NCBI GenBank assembly: GCA_008330645.1 | Contig: VLTN01000066.1 | Span: forward strand, 62,001-126,000 | Direction of reading: 5' to 3' | Origin: Cafeteria roenbergensis | Lineage: Eukaryota; Sar; Bigyra; Bicosoecida; Cafeteriaceae | Length of the DNA stretch: 64,000 nt | In this document: positions 1 to 10,534 of the stretch, piece by piece | How positions within the stretch are numbered: the first letter of the stretch is position 1 | Layout of the letters: each line of letters begins with the position of its first letter | Translations under genes and position numbers: made by a program | Notes under the pieces: model-generated | The model's input: the letters and a program-made list of their open reading frames with translations, nothing else | Database searches by the model: none | What the model was told of the DNA's origin: nothing

Positions 1-770
1 GCCCCTGTGCCCGACGTGGAGACGCCGCGCCTCCCCAGCGCAGCGAGCAGTGCCTCGCGGGCACAGTGCATTTGCGCGTGAACCTCAGACATCCAGTCGT
101 GGAAGTGAACCCGCCGAACCGCTCCTCTGGCGACGCCCGCCGTGGAAGGTGTCGCCGGAAGGGGCGCCCCGCCCAAGCAAGCAGTGGGTCGACCCGTCTG
201 CGGGTCGCGCGGCACACCCGTCTCGGCAACCGGGCTGCCGTCCGGCTGCGGGCCTTGCCACACAAGGCGCTCCCACGCGTCGTTGGACGTTGCAAGCTTG
301 CCGCGCAGCGCAGCCTCCCCTGCCTCACCCTCGACCAGAGCGTCGTAAAAAGTGTCCATCAGGAGGCTCTTGCCAGTGCCGACCGGCCCCCAGAGGTACA
401 AGCCGCGAGCTGCAGGCGGCGGCGACGGGCAGCCTGGCGGTGGCGGGCGTGGCTCGCGCTCTGATGGTCCCTTCCCGGCCCGCGCCAGAGAGTCAGCGCG
501 CATCGCATCCACTGCCCACTTCTCAGACGCGGAGGCATGGTCCAAGAGCTGCGCCCGGAACGCCGCTGTCGTCTCGATGTGGGCGGGCACCCGCCTGAAC
601 AGCCGGTCCAGCCGGGTGGCCACCGCAGCCTGTGCCTCGTTCCGAACCATGGCGGAATCTGCCGCAACAATCCCCTCGTAACGCTCAACGACCCCAGTGG
701 TCCCCGACGCAAGCCTTGCGCCGCGCACGGGGGCAGGCCGGAGCCTTGACGCGCAGCGGCGTGCAAGCAT
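1..770 (-). CDS. AFG1: AFG1/ZapE-like AAA ATPase, mitochondrial, partial (C-terminus beyond window)
   Basis: The open frame runs without a stop from the ATG at 770 to base 1, giving about 256 residues, so the C-terminal half lies outside the window. The first 23 residues (MLARRCASRLRPAPVRGARL...) are rich in Arg and Ala and free of acidic residues, as in a mitochondrial presequence. A Walker A motif GLYLWGPVGTGKSLLMD sits near residues 120-136, and RRVHFHDWMSEVH near residue 225 matches the strand after the P-loop in the AFG1/LACE1/ZapE family. This family is known for protein quality control and respiratory-chain turnover in mitochondria. A Pro-rich stretch precedes the P-loop. No intron is needed in the visible part. 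Family assignment is firm; the organelle is inferred from the presequence. Confidence 0.85.
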   Translation of the reverse strand, partial: MLARRCASRLRPAPVRGARLASGTTGVVERYEGIVAADSAMVRNEAQAAVATRLDRLFRRVPAHIETTAAFRAQLLDHASASEKWAVDAMRADSLARAGKGPSEREPRPPPPGCPSPPPAARGLYLWGPVGTGKSLLMDTFYDALVEGEAGEAALRGKLATSNDAWERLVWQGPQPDGSPVAETGVPRDPQTGRPTACLGGAPLPATPSTAGVARGAVRRVHFHDWMSEVHAQMHCAREALLAALGRRGVSTSGTG

Positions 771-1053
771 GCTTGCTGCTGAGCTCGATGCCCTGCGCCA
801 CCGGCGATCCGGTCCCCTGCACAGTGGCGGCTGTGTCACACGTTGAGCAGTCCGGCCTGCTGTGCCGCTCGGGCAGACAGTGCGCGGCCCCTGAGCAGCT
901 CGGTGTGGCAAGCAAGCGGGGCGGCAGAGTCTGTGACGTCATTCGCAGGCAGGTGCGGACGGAGCGGTGGCGGCATGCTTGGGGTATGGGGAAGGGCAAG
1001 CGAGCGCTCCGGCAAGGCAGTGGTCTTCGTACTTGGCGCGCCTCGGCCGCTCG

Positions 1054-3757
1054 TCACAGCACCGCACTGCCCCGCATGAGCTCGGCAACCGCGGTGACGG
1101 CAGCGTTGATCCCCGGCGTCTCTGCCGCGCGCGCCCACTCGGCAGCTGACGCGCTGGGTAGCAGCCCACCCGAAGACCTGGCCAAGAGCGCTCCGCCCCG
1201 CCAGGCGACGTCGTTGTCGTCGCCTTCGGGCGTGAGGGACCACACTGTGACGGCCGCAAGCTCCGACGCCGCCGACCGCAGCTCGCGCTGCAGCCGCGCA
1301 GCCAGACCCGGCATGCGCGCCACCCCCCCCGTGAGCACCACGCCCTGCCACAGCAGCGGCGACCACGCAGGCGCTGCCTCTGCCGCTGCCGCAATGGAGT
1401 CGGCGACGCTGGCAGCAATGCCTGGACAGGAGTCCAGCCCCGACGCCGGCGCCGCGTCGCCAGGCCGGAGCAGGCTCTCCCCCAGGACGAGCCTCTCGGG
1501 GCCGAGCTCAACCACCGCCTCCTCGGCTTCGAAGCCGCCAAGTGGCGGCGGTTCCAGTGCGCGCCGGGGAGCGGAGTCTGTGGTTCTCGTTGTGGCGGCA
1601 GGTGCAGGCGCGGCCGCGGTGGCGGCAGCAGCCGCGGCCTCTGAGACCTCCGCGGCCGGCCACGCCGCAGGCAGGCTCCACCCATCGCCCCACCCGATAT
1701 CGGTTGGCGAGGGGGCGCTAGCTCCACACTTGGGCTCCGTCGCAGCTGCTTCGGAGCCGACGGGCCCCGCCGGCGGTGTCGCAACAGGCGCGGCAGACGC
1801 TTCCAGCGACCGCTTGGTCGGAGGCACAAGCGCCAGCGGCCGCCCAGTGGCCGTCGGCGCAGCGACGCAGAAGCACCCGCAGTCTACACCACCACCAGCA
1901 CCAGAGCTGCTGCTGGCAGAGCTGCTGCTGGCAGAGCTGGAGCTGGAGCTGGAGCTGGAGCTGCTTGGCGCTGCCGTGATTGCAGGCGACGGAAGCAGCG
2001 CCAGCGGTGGCTTTCCAGCGGCTGGGTCCCCTGACCCGCCGAGGACATACGGCTGAAAGCGCGATGACTTGTCGGGAAGAACGATCCATCGCCGAAGACC
2101 AACGCCTGCCCCTGGGGCTGCGATCGCGACCTCCTCCCCCGCCGCCTCCACGGCCGCAGCGTGCCATCGGCTCAGCTCTGCAAGCCCGCTGACACGCGAC
2201 AGCGCCGCCGCGGCAGCCTGCCCCGCCACCGCCGCGCGGAGCCAAGCCTCGAGCTGCTCCAGGGGGGGGACGGCAGAGCCCGCGCCCGCTGGCGGCACCG
2301 CCTCGCCACCAGCGCCGCCTCGCTCCGATGTGCGCGCGGCGATGGCCCGTCGCGCGGCCTCGGCCCTTGCGCGCGCCACTGCTGCGGCATGCTCCGCGAG
2401 CCATATTGCGGTGGCTCTGCCCGGACCGATGCCCGCACTGGCGGCACGGCCGAGCGCAGCCCCAACGATCGCGTCGCACTGCGCGGCGGAGCCGGGGGGC
2501 CCGCATGCCGTCGCCGCCAGCAGGGCCTCTTGCTGGCTGCAGGGCGCCGAGGCGGCGCGGTGAGACGCAGCCAGGGCCCGGTGCAGGAGCAGCGCCACGT
2601 CTCTCACCGTGCGGCGGGCGGTGCTGCTGCTGCACATTGCATTCGCGCGAGCGGCGGCGTCACCGTGCAGCGGAACGATGCCGGCGCGCTCAGCAACCGC
2701 TCTGGCAAGCGTGACGTCATCCGAAAGATCGACAGACCTGAACGATATCCAGTCGCGCGTGAGGCCGCCGAGCAGACGCCCGCCCACCGGACCCCTGCGA
2801 AGCCCGCTCGCCACACAGGTCGAAGCCGGGGCGGAGTCCGGGCCCCCAGCCGACCCTATGCAGTGCTCTGCCGGCAGAGCTGCCGGAGGGGTCGCGTCGT
2901 GGGCGGCCGGGGTGCCGATGGCTTCGGAGCCGAGCGCATACACGTACGGGGCTACAGTCACACCGGAGAAGCCGGCGTCCACCACCACGCAGCATCCCAT
3001 GGAGAGCGAGAAGGGGGCGCCGGCGCCCCCGAGCGCGGGATCCAGCCGCAGGCCGGCGTTCCAGAGCGGCGCGGCCGGGGAGCCGGCAGGGGCCTGCTGG
3101 CGCTGCTGGGCCCCAGCGAGGCCGCAGGCCAGCCTGCAAGCTGCCCGCGTGGGAGCCACGATGCAGAGCGACGCTGCTCCGAGCCCCGCCGTCTCGTCAT
3201 CGGCTGGGCCGTCCGGGGCGAGCGCGGCCTGAGCCAGTCCGGCGAGGGACTTGGAGGGCATCAGCGGAGGGGAGAGCAGCACCACGGGCGCGCCGCGGGC
3301 GCTGATGTCAGCCACGGAGAGGGCTCGCCGCCACACTGCGAGCTGGGTTCGCCAGTCTGTCACAATGCCACGCTCCACGGGGCAGGCCAGCACCAGCTGG
3401 GACGAGTCCTGAACGACCGCGCCCGGCTCCGTCTCGTCGCCGACGACCACTTGCAGCTGGCCCTTTAGCCGGCCAACACGGTTTGGGATTGTTCTGCACA
3501 GTGGGCGATGCGCAGGCGCTGGGCGGCAGGGCGGCTTGGTGGGGCATGGCGACCCCGCAAATCGGAGCGATCCAGGCGCGCCTCGGGGAGGCCGAGCGCG
3601 CGAGGCACACGGGGCACACCCCCAGCTCAGCGGCTGCGGCACGGGGTCCTCACGCTCGAGGGTGGCCGTCGGTGGCAAGGCCGACGCGGACGAAAGCGCC
3701 GCCATTGTCGATAACCACGGTCGGCGGCCTCGCCGCAGCGGCCGCAGACGAGGCCAT
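1054..3757 (-). CDS. ARP6: Actin-related protein 6 (ARP6-like), 2 exons
   Basis: Exons 3654-3757 and 1054-3493 (minus) give about 847 residues; the intron starts GTGAGG and ends TGCAG, and phase is kept. Exon 1 carries the actin start TVVIDNGGAFVRVGLATDGHPR and exon 2 continues ATIPNRVGRLKG. VERGIVTDWRTQLAVWRRAL fits the ARP6 segment that reads GYLVNWDVQ..VW in other species. DAGFSGVTVAPY near residue 204 is the second phosphate loop, and GVVLTGGVARMPGL near residue 754 is the C-terminal actin signature. ARP6 is a subunit of the SWR1/SRCAP complex that deposits H2A.Z. Usual length is 400-430; the extra mass is low-complexity Ala/Pro/Ser insertion, including a poly-Ser run near residue 553. 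The ATG at 3880 is a possible longer start. Another divergent actin-related protein cannot be fully excluded. Confidence 0.82.
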
Positions 3758-4324
3758 CGCCGCGGCTCCCTCCCGCTTCGCTCTATCCTGCTGCGCTCTG
3801 GGCCAGGCTGCAGCGAGGCCTTGGGCCGGAATGGGAGCCCGAGTGCGCGCCCTGCAGAGCTCGCCGCCGAGGGCAATCAAGCAGCCCGCAGATTACGCAT
3901 CGATGGCCGACCTCGCCAGACCCGCCGCCCCCGGCACGTGGCCCAGCCACCCCGAATCCAGCACCAGCCGCCCGTGACGCCGTAACCTCTCTCTTCAGTG
4001 CTCCTGTTCCCCTGGTCCAGACTCAGCCTCAGGCGCCGCCCATGCTCGACCTGGCGTTGCTCGCCGAGCTCTGCGGTGGTCCGGCTTGACACCATGTGGG
4101 CGGTCACCGAGGCAGCCTTCTCCTCGCATTATCTGAACGTGAAACAGCGCTGCTCCGACGCGACCTCGCGATGCTGCGGAGTGGCGTTTTCACAGGCGAA
4201 CGGAGGCAGTAAACAGGCCACATTCATCTGTTCGACTCAAGATGCTCGAGGTCGTGAGTGCAGAGGCGCGTGTCGAGGCAAGCGCAGGGTTCAGTGGGTG
4301 ATAAGCCAGCAGATCGATTCGGGC
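3758..4324. other. Intergenic, no gene seen
   Basis: This lies between the ARP6 start and the 3' end of the TspO-like gene, both on the minus strand. It should hold the ARP6 promoter and the terminator of the upstream gene. Short open frames exist on both strands, but none has splice partners or a recognisable motif. It is locally less GC-rich around 4110-4230. Confidence 0.4.
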
Positions 4325-5373
4325 TCAGGACGTTGCGCCGACGACCCACGCATCACCGCGGTACAGCGTCATGCCGAAGACGGCAACCGCTGCCGCCGAG
4401 CAGACGTAGCCGGCCGCAGTGGCGAGGGACGCAACGGAAGCGTCGCCGGGGTACGTCTTGTCCTGGCGCTGCTTGATCCCGATGGCGAAAAGAGCCCAGG
4501 CGGCCACGGCGGGCATGGTGGCATCGTGGCGCACGGCGCCCAGGGTCACGGTGATGGCCGCAACGGCGGGCACGATGGCCTTCGCCCAGGTGCTGGGCTC
4601 GGCGCCAAGGAACTTGTCGAACGGGCGGTCGCGCTTGGTAAGCGCGGAGGCGGTGGCGACAGTGCAAGCCACCGCAAGCCAGGAGGTGTAAAGGCTGGTG
4701 AAGGGGCGCACGGCGAGCCACTCGCCAATGGATGCGGCGGGGCCCGAGGGCGCGCCCACCTGCTGCCACACAGCCGTCGAGGTGCCCAGCATAGCCCAAA
4801 TCACGGCAAGTGACGGGATCTGGTACTCGGCGCAGAACATCGGGATCCAAATGGCGTTCATGGCGAGGTTGGCAGTCATCATCGGCCCGACCTTGGCCGC
4901 AAACTCGGGGTTCATCGCACAGTACCCAGCAAAGCCAGCGCCCGCCAGGTAGATAGGGCCCCAAATGGCAAACGCATACCCAGCAGGGGTGATTGCCGTG
5001 CTGCGGCTTCCAGGCGCAGCGGGTAGGCGGACGGGCGGGCGTTGCGGGCGGCGCTGACGTTGCAGGACGTGGCGCGGCGGCACACACGACTCGGCGCCTC
5101 GCCCAGGTACCCCCCTCACCGGTACAAGTGCGACACGTCGGCCACGCTCAAGCCGCCAAGAACCTGCAGGGAAGGGGCGGAGGCGGCGCAGCGTGCCGCT
5201 GTGGCTCGGTTCGATTGCCGCGGTCGTTCGATCTGATGCGCTTGTCAAGCCGGCAGACACCGTCCCCCGGGGATGCTGGGGCGCACCTTGTTCCCAATGA
5301 TCCCGTTGCTGACGATGGTGAGAGCAAACGTTGCTGGGACGAACACCTCATAGCCGATTCCCTTGTCTGCCAT
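4325..5373 (-). CDS. TspO/MBR-related multi-pass membrane protein, 2 exons
   Basis: Exon 1 is 5287-5373 (MADKGIGYEVFVPATFALTI...NK) and exon 2 is 4325-5053, joined in phase with donor GTGCGC and acceptor CGTCAG, giving about 271 residues. The core ITPAGYAFAIWGPIYLAG matches the signature PAG..F.IW..IY of the tryptophan-rich sensory (TspO/MBR-like) family, and VRPFTSLYTSWLAVACTVA matches its second conserved stretch. About seven hydrophobic segments alternate with short loops. The first hydrophobic helix is encoded by exon 1, which supports this start. Relatives are membrane proteins of uncertain ligand, with porphyrin or sterol binding known for classical TspO. The exact compartment is not visible: no clear presequence is seen. 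The donor is weaker than the usual GTGAG of this genome. Confidence 0.65.
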
Positions 5374-5542
5374 CGCGACAGGGTGCGAGGGGTGTTTGTT
5401 CCGCGGTCCGGATCGATGGCTCTGCCAGCCCGGAAAAATTATCTCAGCCAGCGACCCGGTGGGGTCCGTCAGCTTCCCGGACCCGACGTGTGCGGGGCGC
5501 GGGTGAGGCGTGCAGACGCGGCGTTTCGTAGTGGGCGGGCCG

Positions 5543-6217
5543 CTATTGCGCGGGCGACGCGCTTGCCGCTGCCGGAGGAAAGGGGAAACTCGTCGCTTGC
5601 GCAACGCCTGCCACCAGCACCCGCCAACGCAGCCGTGCGCCCATACCGAGCGTGAGGTGCCGCACGCCCGACAGCTCGCCGCGCACGGTCACCGTTGAGT
5701 CGTTGCGCAGCCACACCGCCCACGCCAGCATCAGCCGTCCGTGCTCCGCCACGGTCAGCGACCGCAGGCCCAGCGCGAAGGGGTCCGCGGCCGAGGACTG
5801 CGCCGGGCCCACGGTCCAGTCGGTGCCGGCCGCCACGGCGAAGCTCGAGGCGGACACGCCGGGTCCGGAGACGTTGCCCAGCACGATGCTGGACCTGTCG
5901 TCGGGCATGGTCTCGGGGTGGAAGGCCGAGGGGGCGCGGACGGAGAAGCTGGTCGGCGACCCCAGGTACAGGTGGTCGATCACGAACCGCGCCCGGGGCC
6001 GTACGGCGTTGAGCTGTGAGAAGTAGGGCGTGGCGGGGATGTCGCCGCTGTCGATCTCCAGACGACGCGTGCCGCACCCGTGCGGGTTCGGCTCCGATTC
6101 CGACTCCGACCCCGGCGCCGCCCGGCCGTCGCACCACAGCGTCGTGCCGGCCGCGGCCTGTGCGGACGACGCTCGGGCTGACACCACCGCGGCCCGTGCG
6201 GGCGCGAGCTCTCTCAC
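5543..6217 (-). CDS. Coding block of unknown function, start not found
   Basis: A frame of 224 codons with almost only G or C at third positions and sensible composition, for example SLTVAEHGRLMLAWAVW and RARFVIDHLYLG, so it is very likely real coding sequence. The frame has a stop just upstream and no ATG before codon 104 (5908). It may therefore be an internal or terminal exon whose first exon I could not find, or an eroded gene. A good acceptor (CGTCCGCACAG) lies about 20 codons in, which fits the exon idea. The C-terminal 70 residues look like beta strands with alternating hydrophobics. No family is recognised. The neighbours are the TspO-like gene downstream and the MGNCC gene upstream, all on the minus strand. 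Confidence 0.45.
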   Translation of the reverse strand: MRELAPARAAVVSARASSAQAAAGTTLWCDGRAAPGSESESEPNPHGCGTRRLEIDSGDIPATPYFSQLNAVRPRARFVIDHLYLGSPTSFSVRAPSAFHPETMPDDRSSIVLGNVSGPGVSASSFAVAAGTDWTVGPAQSSAADPFALGLRSLTVAEHGRLMLAWAVWLRNDSTVTVRGELSGVRHLTLGMGARLRWRVLVAGVAQATSFPFPPAAASASPAQ

Positions 6218-6320
6218 AGAAGCCTAGGCGGGCTGGCCGGGGGCGAAGCGAGGAGGCCTACCCTCCCCGTCTCCCCTCCTGCCCAGGTGCACGCGCTGCT
6301 CGAGCGCGGCCTCGATGCCG

Positions 6321-6647
6321 TCAAGAGCGCCGGTCCTTGATCCTCGCAGCAAGTTTTGCCTCAAGGCGCCGCGCCTTGTCCAGCTGCAAGGACCGCAACC
6401 CGATCGGGGGCTGCTCTCCCAGAGTGCGGTAGTGTGCCTCGCACTTGCCGATCAGCTCCGTGCGCAAGCGCTCGTCGGCCACGGCGGCAGCACGCGACGC
6501 AGAAATGCCGCCGTTGCCCTGCTCCAGCCGAGCAGCGATCATCGCGGCGCGCTCCTCGCGGCTAGCCTCCGCGCTCTGTCCGCCGACTCGCTGCCCGCTG
6601 TCCGGCCTGGCCGCTGCCGGGCTGTCGCCCGCGCAACAGTTGCCCAT
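6321..6647 (-). CDS. Small protein with N-terminal MGNCC acylation signal
   Basis: This 108-residue protein starts at 6647 with MGNCCAGDSPAAARPDS. Gly2 followed by Asn and two Cys is a typical N-myristoylation plus palmitoylation signal, so it is probably anchored on the inner face of a membrane, possibly the flagellar or plasma membrane. The frame stays open upstream to 6941, but the upstream part is Cys-rich junk over a microsatellite, so MGNCC is the better start. The rest is a helix-rich, charged stretch (EASREERAAMIAARLEQ) and a C-terminal segment PPIGLRSLQLDKARRLEAKL. No catalytic motif is seen and I do not recognise the family. The gene is intronless and lies between two minus-strand genes. 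Confidence 0.6.
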   Translation of the reverse strand: MGNCCAGDSPAAARPDSGQRVGGQSAEASREERAAMIAARLEQGNGGISASRAAAVADERLRTELIGKCEAHYRTLGEQPPIGLRSLQLDKARRLEAKLAARIKDRRS

Positions 6648-6961
6648 TTGGCACTCTACGTCCTCGCGGCCGAGAGCTGCGTGGCTCGCCCGGCTCTCGG
6701 CCTCGGCCTGCAGCTGGCAGGGGGACCGGCTTGTTTGCTGGCTGCCTGGTGCCGCCGTCGGCTTCGGCACGCGTCGTTCGCCGAGGGTGCTCGGCGGCGC
6801 AAGCCAGCGTTCGAAGGCAGAGCAGCTGCCGCTCTGCCCGGGAATGTTCACTTGTTGCGAGACGCAATCGCGCGTAGCCGCATGCACGCACGCACCAGCG
6901 AACGCACGCACGCACGCACACACAGCAATGCGCTCAGGCACAGGGGGGCTGGCGCTCCGCC
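6648..6961. other. Intergenic with a CACG-rich microsatellite
   Basis: This spans from the MGNCC start to the stop of the next minus-strand gene. It holds the tetranucleotide repeat at about 6882-6925 and otherwise no supported gene. The core of the MGNCC promoter should lie here. Confidence 0.4.
6882..6925. repeat. Microsatellite, CACG-like tetranucleotide
   Basis: Runs of the unit cgca/cacg are interrupted once near 6896-6903, and the tract ends in a short CA run. It lies in the 5' flank of the MGNCC gene. Confidence 0.8.
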
Positions 6962-9017
6962 CTAGCGCTCCACAAACTTGCGGGTCGAGGCGAGAGAGGG
7001 GTGCGCCTCGCGCTGGCTACGGCCCATTCCAGGCGCAGCCCCAGGCGCAATGCTTGCCGACTCCCCGGCGCCTCGGGTCGCTCTCGCGGATCGCGAGGGA
7101 GCCAAGGTCCCCGCCACGGCCTGGCCAGTCACAATGTCGAAGTCCCTTCCTCGAGTTCGCTCATCCACCAGCCGCTGCGTGCGGGCCAGCCGCGCGCTTG
7201 TCTTGTCCGCAGGCGCTGGAAAGAGGCGTTCGTGGGTGTCGCGGTGCGCGGTCCAAGGCTCAGCTACGCGCCCCTTGGCGGGCAGGACCTTCACTCCGCC
7301 CTCCTGCGGCGGCGCTTCCACGGCAGCTGCTGAAACGGCTGCCGCGGCGCGGTAGTCGCCCGATGCCTGCAGCGCAGCGAGCGGGGCGGCGGGGCGGCTG
7401 GCGCCCGCCGCAATGGCCGCGCCGCCCGCTCTCAGCGACCGCCCTAGGCTGTCTGCCTCCGGGTGCATGGCCCCGGCCGTGGCAGCGCCCCTGCTCGGCG
7501 CCAGGAAGTCATAGCCGCGCCGAGCAACGCTGTTCTGCGACTGCATCAGGGCAACGCGCCGGGCGGCGGCGTGCGACGCCGCGGCAGCCGCCGCCCTGCC
7601 CCTGGCTCCACGCAGCTCCGCGTAGCTGCTCGGCTCCGACCCTGCGATGCCGGCGCCAGCCGCTGCATCCGCACTGGCACCGGCGTCCGCCTTGCTCTCC
7701 GCGTCGCCTGCCGCCGCCGCCCCCACCGTCGCGGGGTCGGTTGCAGCGCGGTCCGTTTCGGTCACAGCCGAGCCCAGACCCAGCGCCCCCACGGGGTGCC
7801 TGGCTCGCAGCAGCGCTTCCCGCCGCGCCCGGGCTCCCAGCACCTTGCGCCGCAGGCGCAGGGCCTTCCCCTGCGCCACTTCCAGCTCCAACATGCGCCG
7901 GCGCTCGGCAGGCGTGAGCAGCCCCGGCACGCGCTGCACCACGGTGGGCGCGCGCCCATCTGCCCCCGGGAGGAGCTCGAAGCCGGCGAGCCGTGCCTGC
8001 GCCGGCAGCGACCGCGTCGCCCGCAGAGTGGCGGCGGCACTCAGGTCCGCGCCGACCAGGCCCAGCCGGGCGGCGGCGCTGGCGCCCGACTCCCCGCCCG
8101 GGCCGCCCCGAGCGCCGCCCTCCTCGTCGCCGACGCCGTCCTCCCCCTCGCTGTCCGACTCAACGGGGGCGGCTCGCGGGCGGGCGGCAGCGGGCATGTC
8201 GGCGCGGTGGAGCCTGTGCGGGCGCGGGCGGCCCACGGCGGCCCCGCAGCCGGCCGCCAAGTGGTCGTCGCCGATGGCCCCTGCCCCGTAACGGGAGCCC
8301 AGCGCGTCCAGCAGGTCCTCGTCGTCGGCTCTGCGGACAGTCGCGGGCGGTCGCGGGCGAGTGTGTCGGTGGCCTTGGGGCGAAGGGCACGGCCGAGGCG
8401 GGGTGCGCGGCGAGGCGACGGCCGAGGACGGCTGATAGCCGGTGGCAGCGCAGCGCACGTGCCCACACGCCACGGGGGGGCGCGGCATGAGGGCCGATGT
8501 GACCCGCTTGCGGTTGCCGAGCGTGCTCACGGTGGAAGGCCTCCCGATCGAGGGGCACCGACGGCGGGTCCTGTCGCTCGGTCCGACACCCCGAACCCGG
8601 TACCAAGGCCCACCGGGTCGTGGAGGCGGCCCACGGCACGCGCCTCGTCGAACTTTTCAAAGGCCAGGCCCTTGCGCGTCGAGTGCTGCAGCGCGAGGCG
8701 CGCCTTGTAGTCAAGGGATGGCATCTGCAGGGAGTGGGGGAACCAGCAGCCGCGCCACGCCGCGTTCAGTTAACTCACGCGAGGCGATGCGCGCTCGCCG
8801 CCGTCAAAGCCTGCCAGCAGCGCCGCGAGCGGGGGGGAGGGTGCGGGGGGGGAGGGGGCGAGGCAAGCAAACGCGGCGCGCTCCAACGAGCTGTGGCCAG
8901 CCCCGCAGGCAGACGCAGGCTCACCGGTGGCCGCTCGACCGCCATTCGCTCTTTGCCCATCACTCTGTAGTGAGCCTGGTCGGCGTAGCGAGTCAGGCGG
9001 AGGGGGTCCACTGCCAT
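6962..9017 (-). CDS. Unknown 551-aa protein, 3 exons, possible flagellar protein
   Basis: Exons 8925-9017, 8531-8724 and 6962-8330 join in phase; both introns are 200 nt with GTGAGC donors and CTGCAG or CCGCAG acceptors. The N-terminus MAVDPLRLTRYADQAHYRVM and the stretch DYKARLALQHSTRKGLAFEKF look well ordered. The middle is Ala- and acid-rich and probably disordered. The C-terminus has RTQRLVDERTRGRDFDIVTG followed later by PSLASTRKFVER. A motif like TRG..(F/Y)DI(V/I)(T/N)G recurs, from memory, in basic flagellar proteins of protists. That is my only hint of function and it is weak. No enzyme motif is present. The gene model itself is well supported by phase and splice sites; the function is unknown. 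Confidence 0.65.
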
Positions 9018-9641
9018 GGCGTGATGACCAATCCGTTGCTGCAAGCTCCGGCGGCGCAACGCAGGACCAAGTTCGTGACCAAGCGGACCGGCGCGCCTCG
9101 CGCGAGCCTTGCGAGTCCGCCCAGCACCACGGTGCTGGCGTCACAGGCCAGCCTGTGAGCTGTGCGCCGTGCAGTGGCGATGAGCGCCTCGAGTTTGGCA
9201 GAGCCGCCGGCGAGGGCGCGCACACGGGGCAACTGCTCGGCAGCTGGCAGCACTCCGCTGTGTGGTAGGCACACAGCCAGCTTGGGTTGTGGCTTTGCAT
9301 GGCGCCTGGCGATCGGATGCCCCCCCCCATCCCGTCGACAAATTAGGGCAGGGGTGGGCCAGGAAGGCTGGCATTGCGCCACCTGCCGAGCAGCCAGAAG
9401 GCGCGCGGGACGAGTCGAGGCTGGAGGGCGGCTGGGCCCAGCACGGCCAAATTAGGGCCACGCAGGCGCACCGCACAGGCCGCACACGCACATATGCACG
9501 CGGACGCAGGAGCACGTCCGAACGAAATCACACCACGCACAAAAGCAAAGCCGACTCCCCGGAGAGCTGCGCGATTGAACCTTCCCGCAGGCCAACTGGC
9601 CCTGCCCAGCCAGGCCCCAGCAGCTCTGCGCCCGCTCCCCC
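9018..9641. other. Intergenic, no gene seen
   Basis: This region lies between the start of the 551-aa gene and the 3' end of TMEM216. Open frames are present on the minus strand (8993-9382) and the plus strand, but they lack splice partners and motifs and read as low-quality Ala/Arg/Pro text. Confidence 0.4.
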
Positions 9642-10534
9642 TTAGAACTGCGTGGCGGCCGAGAGGAAGGCCGGCACGGTGAGCGCGCCGAGGATGAACT
9701 CGATGCCGACCATCACCAGCGCGATGCCGTGCACGATTTGGTCGAGCCTGAGGACGTACGTCTGCAGCTGCAGGCAGTACACGTGCATCAAGATGGAGAG
9801 GACGGCCAGCCCCAAGCCCCACAGGGTGGGGCCGGCAAGCTCGGTGAGGTTCCCTGTCGACACTGCGAGCGAGGGTGCCGGCCGGGGCAGGGGGGGTGGG
9901 CATGGGCGGGCAGGCGAGGCGCAGGGCGAGGGGCGATTGGCCAGGCGCGGGGCGCGCGACGCATACGCCCCACCCATCCCGCCAGCGCTGGCATTGTGCA
10001 GCTGTCACTGCAGCAAGACACGGGCTGGCGTGGGAAGGCGGCAGTGCCCGTGGGCGACGCAGGCGCAGGCGGCCGAGGCAGCCAGCAGGCCTCTGCGTGC
10101 TCACCCAGGAAGAGCCTTCCCTGCTCAACCACAAGCAGCGCCACCAACACGCAGATCTCAAGGCCCAGAACCGCGTTGGGGTAGGGCAGCGTCATGCCTG
10201 CGAGTCGCGGGGCGGGGAGGAGAAGGTGCTAGGGCTGAACATCACGGCAGCGTTTCCCTGGTGCGAGGCGCGGGCCTGGCCGAGGCCGCGGCCCCAAACC
10301 AGGCGACAGCCAGCCCCTCTGCGAAGCCAGGCGTCTTCTGGCCAGCGCGCAAGGCGGGGTGCCACACTTGGCCGCTGCGCTTGCTTGCGCTGCGGCGGCG
10401 GCGGGCGGAAGCAAGGCTTGCTCACCCTTGTAGACGAATGCCAAAAGCGAGATCACGACGGCCGCAGTCACGTAGTACCTATGGTTGAACACAAGGACCT
10501 GCAGCGGGAGGGAGCCCCTGATTCCTGCCACCAT
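9642..10534 (-). CDS. TMEM216: TMEM216-like ciliary transition-zone membrane protein, 3 exons
   Basis: Exons 10426-10534, 10105-10197 and 9642-9862 join in phase to 140 residues, close to the 145 of the human protein. Both donors are GTGAGC and both acceptors CGCAG. Key matches to the family are SLLAFVYKG at the end of helix 1, MTLPYPNAVLGLEICVL at the start of helix 2, a GNL turn, and LQLQTYVLRLDQIVHGI before the last helix. Four membrane helices are visible. TMEM216 belongs to the MKS/B9 module at the base of the cilium, where it helps form the transition-zone diffusion barrier. The start MVAGIRGSLPLQVL was chosen because it opens just before helix 1; a longer frame upstream runs into the promoter of the divergent gene. 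The family call is strong. Confidence 0.88.

Noticed and set aside
632-2056. 474-codon plus-strand open frame opposite ARP6
   Set aside because: The minus strand carries conserved actin motifs over the same bases, and the plus frame shows only low-complexity runs caused by the Ser repeat.
6287-6340. Possible plus-strand terminal exon after ctcccctcctgcccag
   Set aside because: The acceptor looks good and the 17 codons end in a stop, but no phase-compatible upstream plus-strand exon is present, and it overlaps the 3' end of the MGNCC gene.
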